The translations under genes were made by a program, and so were the position numbers. The notes under the pieces were generated by a model. That model saw only the letters and a list, made by a program, of their open reading frames with translations, had not been told where the DNA came from and ran no database searches. Positions 8,695 to 15,453 of a stretch of DNA of 25,779 nucleotides are shown in pieces. Location of the stretch: the NCBI RefSeq assembly GCF_040605455.1, contig NZ_JBEXCV010000130.1, forward strand, positions 1 to 25,779. Reading direction: 5' to 3'. Position 1 is the first letter of the stretch; every line of letters starts with the position of its first letter. Source of the stretch: Embleya sp040605455. Its GTDB lineage: Bacteria; Actinomycetota; Actinomycetes; Streptomycetales; Streptomycetaceae.

Positions 8695-8729
8695 GACGGT
8701 GCGCCGGCGTCCCCCGCCGGTGCACCGTC
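8695..8729 (+). terminator. Strong 14-bp hairpin ending the ABC transporter operon
   Basis: GACGGTGC (8695-8702), then a G-T wobble, then CCGGC (8704-8708) pair with GCCGG (8716-8720) and GCACCGTC (8722-8729) around a 7-base loop. It begins 34 bases after the permease stop and ends before the GTG at 8776. It looks like an intrinsic terminator or attenuator without a U-tract. Confidence 0.6.
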
Positions 8730-8763
8730 GGCGGTGCTGCCGCGACCGGCGTCCGAGCCCGGC

Positions 8764-8769
8764 TACCGT
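8764..8769 (+). promoter_or_regulatory. Putative -10 box for a leaderless histidine-kinase transcript
   Basis: TACCGT ends 6 bases before the GTG at 8776, the spacing expected when transcription starts on the start codon. No convincing -35 is seen 17-18 bases upstream. There is no Shine-Dalgarno sequence before either candidate start. Confidence 0.35.
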
Positions 8770-8775
8770 GGCCGG

Positions 8776-9912
8776 GTGAGCTTTCGTGCCTGGTCGGCGC
8801 CCCGCCGTTCGTTCGGGTTCGACGTACTGGTCTCGGCGATCGCCATCGCGCTGGGGTCGGCCCTGCGGATGGGGCGCTCCTCGGGCCTGGTCGACTGGCC
8901 GTACGTACACCAGGCGAGCGCGGTGGTGGCCGGCACGCTGCTCCTGAACCGCAGGCGCGCGCCGTTCGGCTCGGGGGTGGCGATCTGTGCCGTGTCCCTC
9001 GTCCATCCGACACACGTGCTCTTCTTCGCGGCCTACGCCGCCGGGGCCTACGTCGAGGACCGGCGGCGCGCGGGTGCCCTGATCGGCGGTCTGGTGCCGG
9101 CGACCGCCCAGCCGTGGAACCACCCGGATCCGTGGAGCATCGTCGGCAGCGCCAGTGTCGCCCTGGTGCCGGCGCTGCTCGGCCTCTATGTCGCCGCCCG
9201 CCGCCGGTTGCGCCTGGATCGGGGCGATCGGGTGAAGCGCGAACGCGAGTTGCTCTTCGAGCAGGTGCGGATGCAGGAACGGGCCCGGATCGCGGGCGAG
9301 ATGCACGACGTGATCACCCACCGGGTCAGCCTGATGGTGCTCCAGGCGGGCGCCCTGCGCACCCGGGCCCGGGACGAGGAGGTACGCGCGGCGGCGGAGG
9401 AGCTGCGCATGGTGGGCTGCAAGGCGCTGGAGGAGTTGCGCGGTCTGGTCACGGTGACCCGCTCCGAGCAGCAGGTGGGTTCGGTGGTGGCCGCGCCGCG
9501 CGCGGTGCTCGACGTGTCCGATCTGGTGGCCGACTCGCGCTCGGCGGGCGTGTCCGTCGACGTGATCACCCTCGGCGAGCCACACGCCACCTCGCCGGTG
9601 GTCGGTCGGGCCGCCTATCGGGTCGTCCAGGAGGGGCTGACCAACGTGCACAAACACGCACCGGGCGCGGTGGTGGACGTACGACTGCACTACGTGGGCG
9701 ACGAGGTGCAGATCACCGTGCGAAACTCGGCTCCCACCCGGGCCGTCGACGTCGCCCTGGGCACCGGTGGCAGCGGTCTGCTCGGCCTGCGCAAGCGGGT
9801 CGAGCTGGTGGCCGGCACGCTGCGCACCGGCCCGCTGCCCGACGGCGGCTACGAACTGCTCGCCGTACTGCCGGCCGGCGCATCGACCACGACCACCGGA
9901 GACCCCGCATGA
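8776..9912 (+). CDS. NarL-type sensor histidine kinase (HisKA_3)
   Basis: A sensor kinase of 378 residues from this start. The N-terminal half is a membrane sensor with about four or five helices (first FDVLVSAIAIALGSAL, last SVALVPALLGLYVA). A short linker leads to the dimerisation helix RARIAGEMHDVITHRVSLM, with phospho-acceptor His177. The HATPase domain has the N-box EGLTNVHKHAP and a G-box GGSGLLGLRKRV. The alternative ATG at 8671 would add 35 Ala/Pro-rich residues that merely translate a perfect hairpin, and it has no ribosome site. I therefore prefer the GTG at 8776, which has a -10-like box at leaderless spacing. The gene overlaps the response regulator start by ATGA. Proximity suggests it senses a substrate or effect of the upstream ABC exporter. 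Confidence 0.85.
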   Translation: MSFRAWSAPRRSFGFDVLVSAIAIALGSALRMGRSSGLVDWPYVHQASAVVAGTLLLNRRRAPFGSGVAICAVSLVHPTHVLFFAAYAAGAYVEDRRRAGALIGGLVPATAQPWNHPDPWSIVGSASVALVPALLGLYVAARRRLRLDRGDRVKRERELLFEQVRMQERARIAGEMHDVITHRVSLMVLQAGALRTRARDEEVRAAAEELRMVGCKALEELRGLVTVTRSEQQVGSVVAAPRAVLDVSDLVADSRSAGVSVDVITLGEPHATSPVVGRAAYRVVQEGLTNVHKHAPGAVVDVRLHYVGDEVQITVRNSAPTRAVDVALGTGGSGLLGLRKRVELVAGTLRTGPLPDGGYELLAVLPAGASTTTTGDPA

Positions 9913-10559
9913 TCCGCGTCCTGCTCGTCGACGACGAACGTATGGTGTGCGCGCACCTGCGCACGATTCTCGGTGTGGCCGCCGACCTCGAGGTGATCGG
10001 CGAGGCGTACGACGGCGCGGAGGCGGTCGAGTCGGTCCTGCGCCATCGGCCCGACCTGGTGCTGATGGACCTGCACATGCCGGGGGTGGACGGGCTGACC
10101 GCGATCGAGCAGATCGTCGACCTGCCGAACGCGCCCCGGGTGATCGTGTTGACCACGTTCGGCCTGGAGCAGTACATCCTGCGCGTGTTGCACGCGGGCG
10201 CGGCCGGGTTCCTGCTCAAGGACACTCCGCCGGAGGATTTGATCGGCCTGGTCCGGGTCGCGATGGACGGGCACACCGTGCTCTCCCCGGCGGTGACGCG
10301 CGACCTGGTCACCGCGTCCTCTGGGCGCAACGCGGCCCGCGAGCGCGCGGCACTGGCCGTCGCGTCGCTGACCGAGCGCGAGGTCGAGGTGCTCACCTGC
10401 GTCGGCGAGGGGTTGTCCAACGCGCAGACCGCCGACCGACTGTTCCTCAGCGAGACGACCGTCAAGAGCTACGTCTCCCGCATGCTCACCAAGCTGGACT
10501 GCGCAAACCGCACGCAGGCCGGCCTACTGGCCTACGACGCGGGCTTGATCCGCCGCTGA
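9909..10559 (+). CDS. NarL/LuxR-family response regulator
   Basis: A 216-residue regulator. The receiver domain spans about 1-118 with acidic pocket DDE at 8-10, phosphorylatable Asp54 in LVLMDLHMPGVDG, Thr in VIVLTTF and Lys in FLLKDTPP. The C-terminal LuxR-type DNA-binding domain (about 150-216) contains LTEREVEVL and LSETTVKSYVSRMLTKL. It is translationally coupled to the kinase by a four-base ATGA overlap, so the pair forms a cognate two-component system. Likely targets include the ABC operon just upstream, by analogy with other transporter-linked NarL systems, but no operator was identified. All key residues are present. Confidence 0.93.
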   Translation: MIRVLLVDDERMVCAHLRTILGVAADLEVIGEAYDGAEAVESVLRHRPDLVLMDLHMPGVDGLTAIEQIVDLPNAPRVIVLTTFGLEQYILRVLHAGAAGFLLKDTPPEDLIGLVRVAMDGHTVLSPAVTRDLVTASSGRNAARERAALAVASLTEREVEVLTCVGEGLSNAQTADRLFLSETTVKSYVSRMLTKLDCANRTQAGLLAYDAGLIRR

Positions 10560-10572
10560 CCCGAGCGACCGG

Positions 10573-10587
10573 CCGACCGGCGGTCGG
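10573..10587 (+). terminator. Small hairpin after the response regulator
   Basis: CCGACC (10573-10578), 3-base loop, GGTCGG (10582-10587), 13 bases after the stop and followed by a G-run. The stem is only 6 bp, so this is a weak call. Confidence 0.35.
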
Positions 10588-10598
10588 GGGGCGCGCGG

Positions 10599-10649
10599 GC
10601 TCGGTGCGGTGGGCCGCGTGAGCTCGGTGCGGTGGGGCCGCGTGCTCGG
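10599..10649. repeat. Short tandem repeat, about 2.2 copies of 23 bp
   Basis: GCTCGGTGCGGTGGG followed by CCGCGTGA (10599-10621) recurs at 10622 with one extra G, then a third partial GCTCGGT occurs at 10644. It lies between the two-component system and the TerD gene, upstream of the TerD ribosome site. It may be a simple slippage product. Confidence 0.6.
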
Positions 10650-10703
10650 TAATCTCGGAGGCCTCCGGCTCCGGTCGGAGATCCGTGAACCGGAGGGGTG
10701 CGC

Positions 10704-12131
10704 ATGTCGGTGACGCTCGCGAAGGGTGGCAACTGCCCGTTGGCGGTGGCCTCCGTGCTGGTGGAGGTCGCCTCCGAGGCGCCCGTGGACGTCTCGGCGC
10801 TGCTGCTCGCCGGATCCGGAAAGGTGCGCTCGGACGCCGACTTCGTCTTCTACAACCAGCCGACCGGGCCCGGTGTGCAGCTCCGGGCGGGCGCGCCGGG
10901 CCGACCGGCCGCGGTGCAGGTGGACACCGCGGCGGTGCCCCCGGACGTGCAGACCATCGTGGTGACGCTGAGCCTGGACGACGGCCCCGGCACACCGGTC
11001 ACCTTCGGCGGGACGGCGCCGCCCACCGCGACCGTGCGCGACGCCTCCGGCGAGGCGCTGGTCACCTTCACCCCGCACGGGCTGGGCCGGGAGACCGCGC
11101 TGGTGATGCTGGAGCTGTACCGGCGCGGCGGCGCGTGGAAGGTGCGCGCGGTCGGCCAGGGCTACGCAAACGGACTCGCGGGCATCGCCACCGACTTCGG
11201 CGTCGCGGTCGACGACGAGCCGGCCCCGCCCTCCGGCCGCCCCGGCACTCGGCCACCGACTGGGTCCCCGCAGCAGACCGAGCCACCGACCGCGCCGCAG
11301 ACCCAGGCCACGACGCGTCCCCAGACCCCGACGTCCGACGGCCCGGCACCGACACCTGCTGCTCCGCTGCTGCCGCACGAACCGCCCCGGCCCACGCCGA
11401 TCCCGCCTCCGGTGCCACGCCGCCCGGCGACCGTGCAGCCCACCCCACCTCCGACGCCGGCCCCTCCGCCACCTCCTGCCCCTGCCCCTGCCCCTGCCCC
11501 GACGGTCGCGGCCACCGCCCCGATCCCGGTCGGCGACACCCGCACCGCCGGGCCGATCAACCTCGACAAGGGCCGGGTCAGCCTGCGCAAGGACCAATCG
11601 GTCTCGCTGGTCAAGACCGGCGCACCGCCGTTGACCCGGATTCGGATGGGCCTGGGCTGGGACCCGGCCAAGGCCGGCAGCAGCATCGACCTCGACGCAT
11701 CCTGTATCGCGTTCGACGCGCGGGGCAAGAAGGTCGTCACCGTCTGGTTCATGAAGCTGTCCGGTCTGGACGGCGCGATCGTGCACTCCGGCGACAACCT
11801 GACCGGTGAGGGCGAGGGTGACGACGAGTCGATCGTGGTGCGGCTGGACGCGCTGCCGCCGCAGGTCACCGGACTCGTGTTCACCGTGAACTCGTTCCTG
11901 GGGCAGAAGTTCACCGAGGTCTCCCGAGCCTTTTGCCGCCTGGTCGACGACACCACCGACGCCGAGTTGGTGCGCTTCGACCTGTCCGCCACCGAGCCGC
12001 GTACGGGCGTGCTGATGTGCATGCTGGTCCGCGAGGGTCCGTCCTGGACGATGACGGCACTCGGCCGCTTCGCCGACGGCCGCACGGTGCGCAAACTGGT
12101 GGACCCGGCCCGCGAGGCGCTCGGCTACTGA
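10704..12131 (+). CDS. Two-domain TerD-family (tellurium resistance/stress) protein
   Basis: A 475-residue cytosolic protein. An N-terminal TerD-like domain (about 1-165, with VDVSALLLAGSGKVRSDADFVFYNQ) is joined by a Pro/Ala-rich linker (about 172-272) to a C-terminal TerD domain (about 280-475). The C-terminal copy has canonical calcium-site features: GLGWDP, IDLDASC and GDNLTGEGEGDDE. The N-terminal copy lacks the LGWD acidic residue and the GDN-x-GEG-DDE loop, so it is probably unable to bind calcium in the usual way. TerD proteins are calcium-binding stress proteins linked to tellurite, phage and colicin tolerance; their biochemical role is unsettled. The ATG at 10704 is set by GGAGGGG at 10692-10698. 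No other ter genes are in the window. It converges with the PASTA gene. Confidence 0.9.
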   Translation: MSVTLAKGGNCPLAVASVLVEVASEAPVDVSALLLAGSGKVRSDADFVFYNQPTGPGVQLRAGAPGRPAAVQVDTAAVPPDVQTIVVTLSLDDGPGTPVTFGGTAPPTATVRDASGEALVTFTPHGLGRETALVMLELYRRGGAWKVRAVGQGYANGLAGIATDFGVAVDDEPAPPSGRPGTRPPTGSPQQTEPPTAPQTQATTRPQTPTSDGPAPTPAAPLLPHEPPRPTPIPPPVPRRPATVQPTPPPTPAPPPPPAPAPAPAPTVAATAPIPVGDTRTAGPINLDKGRVSLRKDQSVSLVKTGAPPLTRIRMGLGWDPAKAGSSIDLDASCIAFDARGKKVVTVWFMKLSGLDGAIVHSGDNLTGEGEGDDESIVVRLDALPPQVTGLVFTVNSFLGQKFTEVSRAFCRLVDDTTDAELVRFDLSATEPRTGVLMCMLVREGPSWTMTALGRFADGRTVRKLVDPAREALGY

Positions 12132-12158
12132 CCCGGCACGGTCGGCACCGAGCCGGGT
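12131..12158. terminator. Bidirectional terminator between terD-like and PASTA genes
   Basis: ACCCGGC (12131-12137), an A-A mismatch, CGGT, 4-base loop, ACCG, then GCCGGGT (12152-12158) form an 11-bp stem. It begins at the last base of the TerD stop and lies 5 bases beyond the PASTA stop, so it can end transcripts from both sides. Confidence 0.72.
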
Positions 12159-12162
12159 GGGA

Positions 12163-12855
12163 TCACGGACAGCGCTCGCCGTACTTGACCACGCCCACGT
12201 TCACCGTGTCCGTGACGGGTTGCCCTTCGGGCGGGCGCTGGGTGCAGACGATCCAGTGCGTCTCGATCAGCACGAGCCGACTCCCGCCCAGATCCTCCGT
12301 CTTGACGTGCGCGTCGCCGCGCAGCGCCCGGCGGACGACGGTGACGCTGCGGCCGACCAGGTTGGGCATCCGGCCGTCGACCACCTCGGGAGCGTCGGTC
12401 GGCACGGTGCCGGCCGGGCACTTCTCGTCGTGCCGGACCACGCCCAGGTCGACCGGGAGCTCCTTGGCCAACGGCCCCGGCTCGGGAGTCTGGTCGCACA
12501 CCTTCCAGTTGCTGAACACGAACTGCCTGCGGCCGCGGCCGCTCGCGTCGTGCGACGTGACGAATCGGTAGCCGGCCCGGCGGGCGCCGTCCCACGCCTG
12601 TTGCAGGTCGACACCGACCACGTCCGGCAGCACGTTCTTCGGCACCGGTGACGGCTTGGCCCGGCGGGTCGGCGGCGCTGCCGACGCCGGCCCGGTGGGG
12701 GCCGCCGCTGCGGCCGCGACCCGCGCGCCGTCGGCCGCCGCCGCCGTCCCGGTGTCGTCCTTGCGTTCCCGGTGCACCAGCCCCACGATCACCAGCACCG
12801 CGACGACCGCACAGACCACCCCGAGCCGCTGCCTCGGGTTCCGCCACCACGTCAT
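12163..12855 (-). CDS. Membrane-anchored protein with two PASTA domains
   Basis: A 230-residue protein. It has a short basic N-terminus and one membrane helix (about 11-27, RLGVVCAVVAVLVIVGLV), then an Ala/Pro-rich linker to about 72, followed by two PASTA-like units. These are LPDVVGVDLQQAWDGARRAGY...VCDQTPEPG (about 76-145) and MPNLVGRSVTVVRRAL...VCTQRPPEG (about 162-229). Each unit carries one Cys in the V-C-x-Q strand and one in the closing KCP/RCP, suggesting a disulfide per domain outside the membrane. PASTA units bind peptidoglycan fragments or act as spacers in Ser/Thr kinases and PBPs, but no kinase domain is fused here. A CATCGT hexamer 6 bases before the ATG suggests a leaderless transcript. 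A TetR gene lies 51 bases upstream on the same strand. Confidence 0.82.
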   Translation of the reverse strand: MTWWRNPRQRLGVVCAVVAVLVIVGLVHRERKDDTGTAAAADGARVAAAAAAPTGPASAAPPTRRAKPSPVPKNVLPDVVGVDLQQAWDGARRAGYRFVTSHDASGRGRRQFVFSNWKVCDQTPEPGPLAKELPVDLGVVRHDEKCPAGTVPTDAPEVVDGRMPNLVGRSVTVVRRALRGDAHVKTEDLGGSRLVLIETHWIVCTQRPPEGQPVTDTVNVGVVKYGERCP

Positions 12856-12906
12856 GTCCCCACGATGCGGCCGGAGACCGCGAAACGGGAGCGATTCACC
12901 CCCCGA

Positions 12907-13608
12907 TCACCTGTTCGTGTGGTTCGCGCCCGAATCCGTAACCGCGCCCGAATCCGCAGCCGCGTCGGCGGACTCGTCGACGCCGTCGGCGACCGCACCC
13001 GCGAACCCCTGCCGGCCGCCCTCCGCCCCGGACGCCTCCCGCACCGCGAACCCGATCGCCTGCCGCAACATCTCGGCCCGGGAAGGTCCCGGCGAGCCGA
13101 TCACGATTCGCGTGGCCAACCCGTCCAGCAACGCGTGCAGCCGCAGCACGTATCCGTCCGGGTCCGGGTGCGGCCCGATCATCGCGCGCAGGTCCGCCAT
13201 CCACGGGCCCTCGATCTCCGCGCTCGCGGCCAGTACCTCCGGGTCGGCCAGCGAACGCGTCCACACCTCCAGCCACAACGTCCACCGCGAGTCGGCCCGC
13301 TCGTCGGGCAGGTAGAGGTCGATGTAGCCGGCGAGTCGCTCGGCGAGCGGCACCTCGACGGCGGCAAGCAGCGCCCGGCGGCGCTCCGCGAACCCCTGCT
13401 CGCTCCACCGCAGCGTCTCCACGAGAAGTTGCTCCTTGGACCCGAAGTAGTACGCGACGTGGCCGCCACTGATCCCGATCCGCTTGCCCAGGCCGGCCAT
13501 GGTCAGTTGGGCCAGTCCGTGCTCGGCGATCGCATCCATCGCCGCCTGGAGCACCACCTCCCTGGGCTGTTCCAGCCGCTTGCGCCGTGTCCCCGCCATG
13601 CTCGGCAC
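12907..13608 (-). CDS. TetR-family repressor, candidate regulator of the urease-agmatine operon
   Basis: A 233-residue TetR protein. The helix-turn-helix is at about 17-64 (REVVLQAAMDAIAEHG, then LTMAGLGKRIGISGGHVAYYFGSK). A BetI-like C-terminal ligand domain follows (LWLEVWTRSLADPEV, GPHPDPDGYVLRLHALLDGLATRI), and the tail is Ala/Asp-rich. Two in-frame ATGs occur at 13608 and 13599; AGGGG lies 9 bases before the first, so I use that. An imperfect palindrome about 40 bases upstream (13649-13663) resembles the two operator copies in the ureAB promoter at 19202-19237, including the flanking TTCAATACC. I therefore infer autoregulation and control of the urease-like operon 5.6 kb away. BetI-like ligand domains often sense small amines or alcohols, which would suit a polyamine or agmatine signal. 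Confidence 0.87.
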   Translation of the reverse strand: MPSMAGTRRKRLEQPREVVLQAAMDAIAEHGLAQLTMAGLGKRIGISGGHVAYYFGSKEQLLVETLRWSEQGFAERRRALLAAVEVPLAERLAGYIDLYLPDERADSRWTLWLEVWTRSLADPEVLAASAEIEGPWMADLRAMIGPHPDPDGYVLRLHALLDGLATRIVIGSPGPSRAEMLRQAIGFAVREASGAEGGRQGFAGAVADGVDESADAAADSGAVTDSGANHTNR

Positions 13609-13648
13609 CCCTGGTTCGTTCGACGGCGGACCTCGCCTGCCGTCATGT

Positions 13649-13663
13649 TAGAACGTCGTTCAA
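13649..13663. promoter_or_regulatory. TetR operator in the tetR/pterin-dehydratase divergent region
   Basis: TAGAACGTCGTTCAA: GAACG-T-CGTTC is a perfect inner palindrome. It agrees with each ureAB operator copy (TTGAACGCCATTCAA and its reverse) at 12 of 15 positions and shares the flank TTCAATACC with the 19223 copy. It lies between the divergent tetR and phhB-like genes and could affect both. Confidence 0.55.
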
Positions 13664-13733
13664 TACCGCGCTCGGCGAACCGGCGCCGCCATACTTGCGA
13701 GAGGCAGCACCCACCCCGACGAGAGGACCCACC

Positions 13734-14054
13734 GTGGCACCCCAGCCGCTCACCGACGCCGAACTGACCGAGGCCCTCGCCGACCTCCCGGGCTGGCAGG
13801 TCACCGACGGTGAACTGACCGCGACCTACAAGTGCGCCCGAGCCGACGTGCCCGCGTTCTACGCGACCGTGGCCGCCGCCGAGGACCAGGCGAACCACCA
13901 CGCCCGGATCACCATCCTGTACGGCACCCTGTCGTTCGCGCTGACCACCCACGACGCGGGCGACCGGATCACCGCCACCGACGTCGAGTTCGCCACCCGA
14001 GTGGCCTCCTTCGCCGCCGCCCACGGCGCACGGAACACCACCGCGCAGGACTGA
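13734..14054 (+). CDS. phhB: Pterin-4a-carbinolamine dehydratase
   Basis: A 106-residue protein with GTG start, set by GAGAGGA at 13721-13727. The family signature is intact: EDQANHHARITILYGTLSF with the HH pair, the distal TTH and the D of ITATD. These enzymes dehydrate 4a-hydroxytetrahydrobiopterin to regenerate the cofactor of aromatic amino acid hydroxylases. In actinomycetes many stand alone and their physiological partner is unclear. It is divergent from the TetR gene with a TetR-type palindrome between them. No hydroxylase gene lies nearby. The length matches the family. Confidence 0.9.
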   Translation: MAPQPLTDAELTEALADLPGWQVTDGELTATYKCARADVPAFYATVAAAEDQANHHARITILYGTLSFALTTHDAGDRITATDVEFATRVASFAAAHGARNTTAQD

Positions 14055-14325
14055 GCCCACCCCACCGGCGCCCCGCCGCCCATCAAGCCGAACCCCGAAG
14101 ACGGCAACGACTCGGCCGGGGCGCAACACACAGCGCCACCACCTTGAACCAAGCCCACCCCACCGGCGCCGCGCCGCCACCGAGCCGAACCCCAGGAGCG
14201 CCGACGACTCGACCGGGGCGCAGCGCACACGGCACCACCCAAAAGCCAAGCCCGGCCCCGCCGCCACCGAGGCGAACCCCGAAAGCGGCAACGACACGCC
14301 GGGGCGCAACTCACGGAGTCACCGC
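14055..14325. repeat. Three tandem degenerate ~97-bp repeats
   Basis: Units start at 14055, 14153 and 14250 (the last is shortened). Each begins with GCCC, a C-rich GCCGC stretch and GAGCCGAACCCC-like text, and ends with CGGGGCGCA followed by CAC. In every unit a conserved CCCC (after AA) can pair with a conserved GGGG about 20 bases on, giving one potential hairpin per unit. They follow directly on the pterin dehydratase stop. No reading frame here has convincing codon bias or homology. Antisense frames read Cys/Gly/Arg-rich low-complexity text and run into known genes. Confidence 0.7.
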
Positions 14326-14661
14326 GAGCCGATCGAGCCGGCGCGGCGCGGCGATGGTGCTCCCGAACCGGTCCGGAAGCACCGCGTACGGCCGCCCGAC
14401 GTCGAAGCACCCACCCCGACAGGTGACAGCGTTCCCTCCCTCGGCACCGAGGCCGGGGCGGCCCTGCTCCAGGCACCCCGGTCCACACCACCCCTACCCA
14501 CGACGCCTCGCCCGCGGCCACCCCCCGCGTCGAGCCGCGCCGGCGCCGGCCCGCCCGAGCCCGGCACGCGTCCACCCGCGCCCATCGCGCACGGGCCGCC
14601 GGGCCACACAGCCTTCACTCGGCGCTTCCTGGCCGTTCATCCGGACGACCCGCGCGCGGCC
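14326..14661. other. Gene-free stretch before the small membrane protein
   Basis: About 340 bases of GC-rich DNA in which I see no supported gene on either strand, no RNA gene and no mobile element. Open frames exist only because stop codons are rare at this composition. Confidence 0.6.
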
Positions 14662-14667
14662 TAGCCT
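14662..14667 (+). promoter_or_regulatory. Putative -10 box, leaderless start of the membrane protein gene
   Basis: TAGCCT ends 6 bases before the ATG at 14674, and no Shine-Dalgarno sequence is present. The geometry is the same as the TACCGT box before 8776. No strong -35 is visible. Confidence 0.4.
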
Positions 14668-14673
14668 CCGAGC

Positions 14674-15207
14674 ATGAGCACCGACGCACCGGCGTCCCAC
14701 CCCGTCTCGGCCACCGTTCGCGGCTGGATCCTCCCGATCGCCGGCGCCGGCTCGGCCGGTTGGCTGATCGGGACGTACGCGATCCGCGCCGCCGCCCAGG
14801 GCTCGTGCGACGACTTCGGGCAACGCGGCTGCACGGGAGACGACTTCGGCCCGTCCCTGATCGGCCTGGCCGGCCTCGTGCTCCTGCTCGCCCTGGTCGC
14901 CGGCGCGGTCGCGGCCACGGCCGGCCGCCGCGGCCTGCCCGCGTTCGCCGGCGCCCTGCTGTTCGCGGGCACCGTCGCCGTACTGGCCGCGTTCACCGAA
15001 CCCGCCTCCGAAGGCGGTTGGTACGTCCCCACCGCGACCGCCGTCGCGCTCGTCGTCCTGCTGTTCACCCTCGCCGCGTTCGGCACGAGCGAACGGCGCC
15101 CGGCACCGGCCCGGACACCGAGCGCCGCCGATACCGCGAAGCAGGCCGAGCCGCTCGGCGCCGCGGGCTCGGGATCCGACGGCAGCGCGCCCACCGAGCG
15201 CCGCTGA
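14674..15207 (+). CDS. Small four-helix membrane protein of unknown function
   Basis: A 177-residue protein with about four membrane helices: ILPIAGAGSAGWLIGTYAI, LIGLAGLVLLLALVAGAVAA, FAGALLFAGTVAVLAAF and ATAVALVVLLFTLAAF. A loop with two cysteines (SCDDFGQRGCTGDDFG) lies between helices one and two. The Pro/Ala/Ser-rich tail from about 140 looks disordered. I do not recognise a named family. The start is supported by TAGCCT at leaderless spacing. It stands alone between the tandem repeats and the convergent urease-agmatine operon. The region 15208-15420 after it contains no supported gene. Confidence 0.72.
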   Translation: MSTDAPASHPVSATVRGWILPIAGAGSAGWLIGTYAIRAAAQGSCDDFGQRGCTGDDFGPSLIGLAGLVLLLALVAGAVAATAGRRGLPAFAGALLFAGTVAVLAAFTEPASEGGWYVPTATAVALVVLLFTLAAFGTSERRPAPARTPSAADTAKQAEPLGAAGSGSDGSAPTERR

Positions 15208-15420
15208 TCATTCATCGCCCGTTCGGCGGTGGCCCCAGGGTCCGCCCGTGACCATCGAAGCACCCGCCGCACCCGGCCCGCGCGCCCACTGGGTCTGCCG
15301 AGGCGCGACTTCCACGACTGCGCCCTCACCGTGGGCGTACGGCACCCGCACCCGCACCCGACTGGCGTACGACACCCGAGCGCCCGTCGGCACGTTGCGC
15401 ACGCGGGCCCAAGCCGCGGC

Positions 15421-15448
15421 GGCGGGGCGAGCGACCCGCCGCCCCGCC
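15421..15448 (-). terminator. Terminator of the urease-agmatine deiminase operon
   Basis: GGCGGGGC (15421-15428) and GCCCCGCC (15441-15448) form a perfect 8-bp stem with a 12-base loop. It starts 5 bases beyond the agmatine deiminase stop on the minus strand. Confidence 0.68.
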
Positions 15449-15453
15449 CGACC

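Noticed and set aside
13503..14575. Minus-strand Cys/Gly/Arg-rich frames over the tandem repeats
   Set aside because: They run antisense through the pterin dehydratase and simply translate the 97-bp repeats. No ribosome site or stable protein-like pattern.
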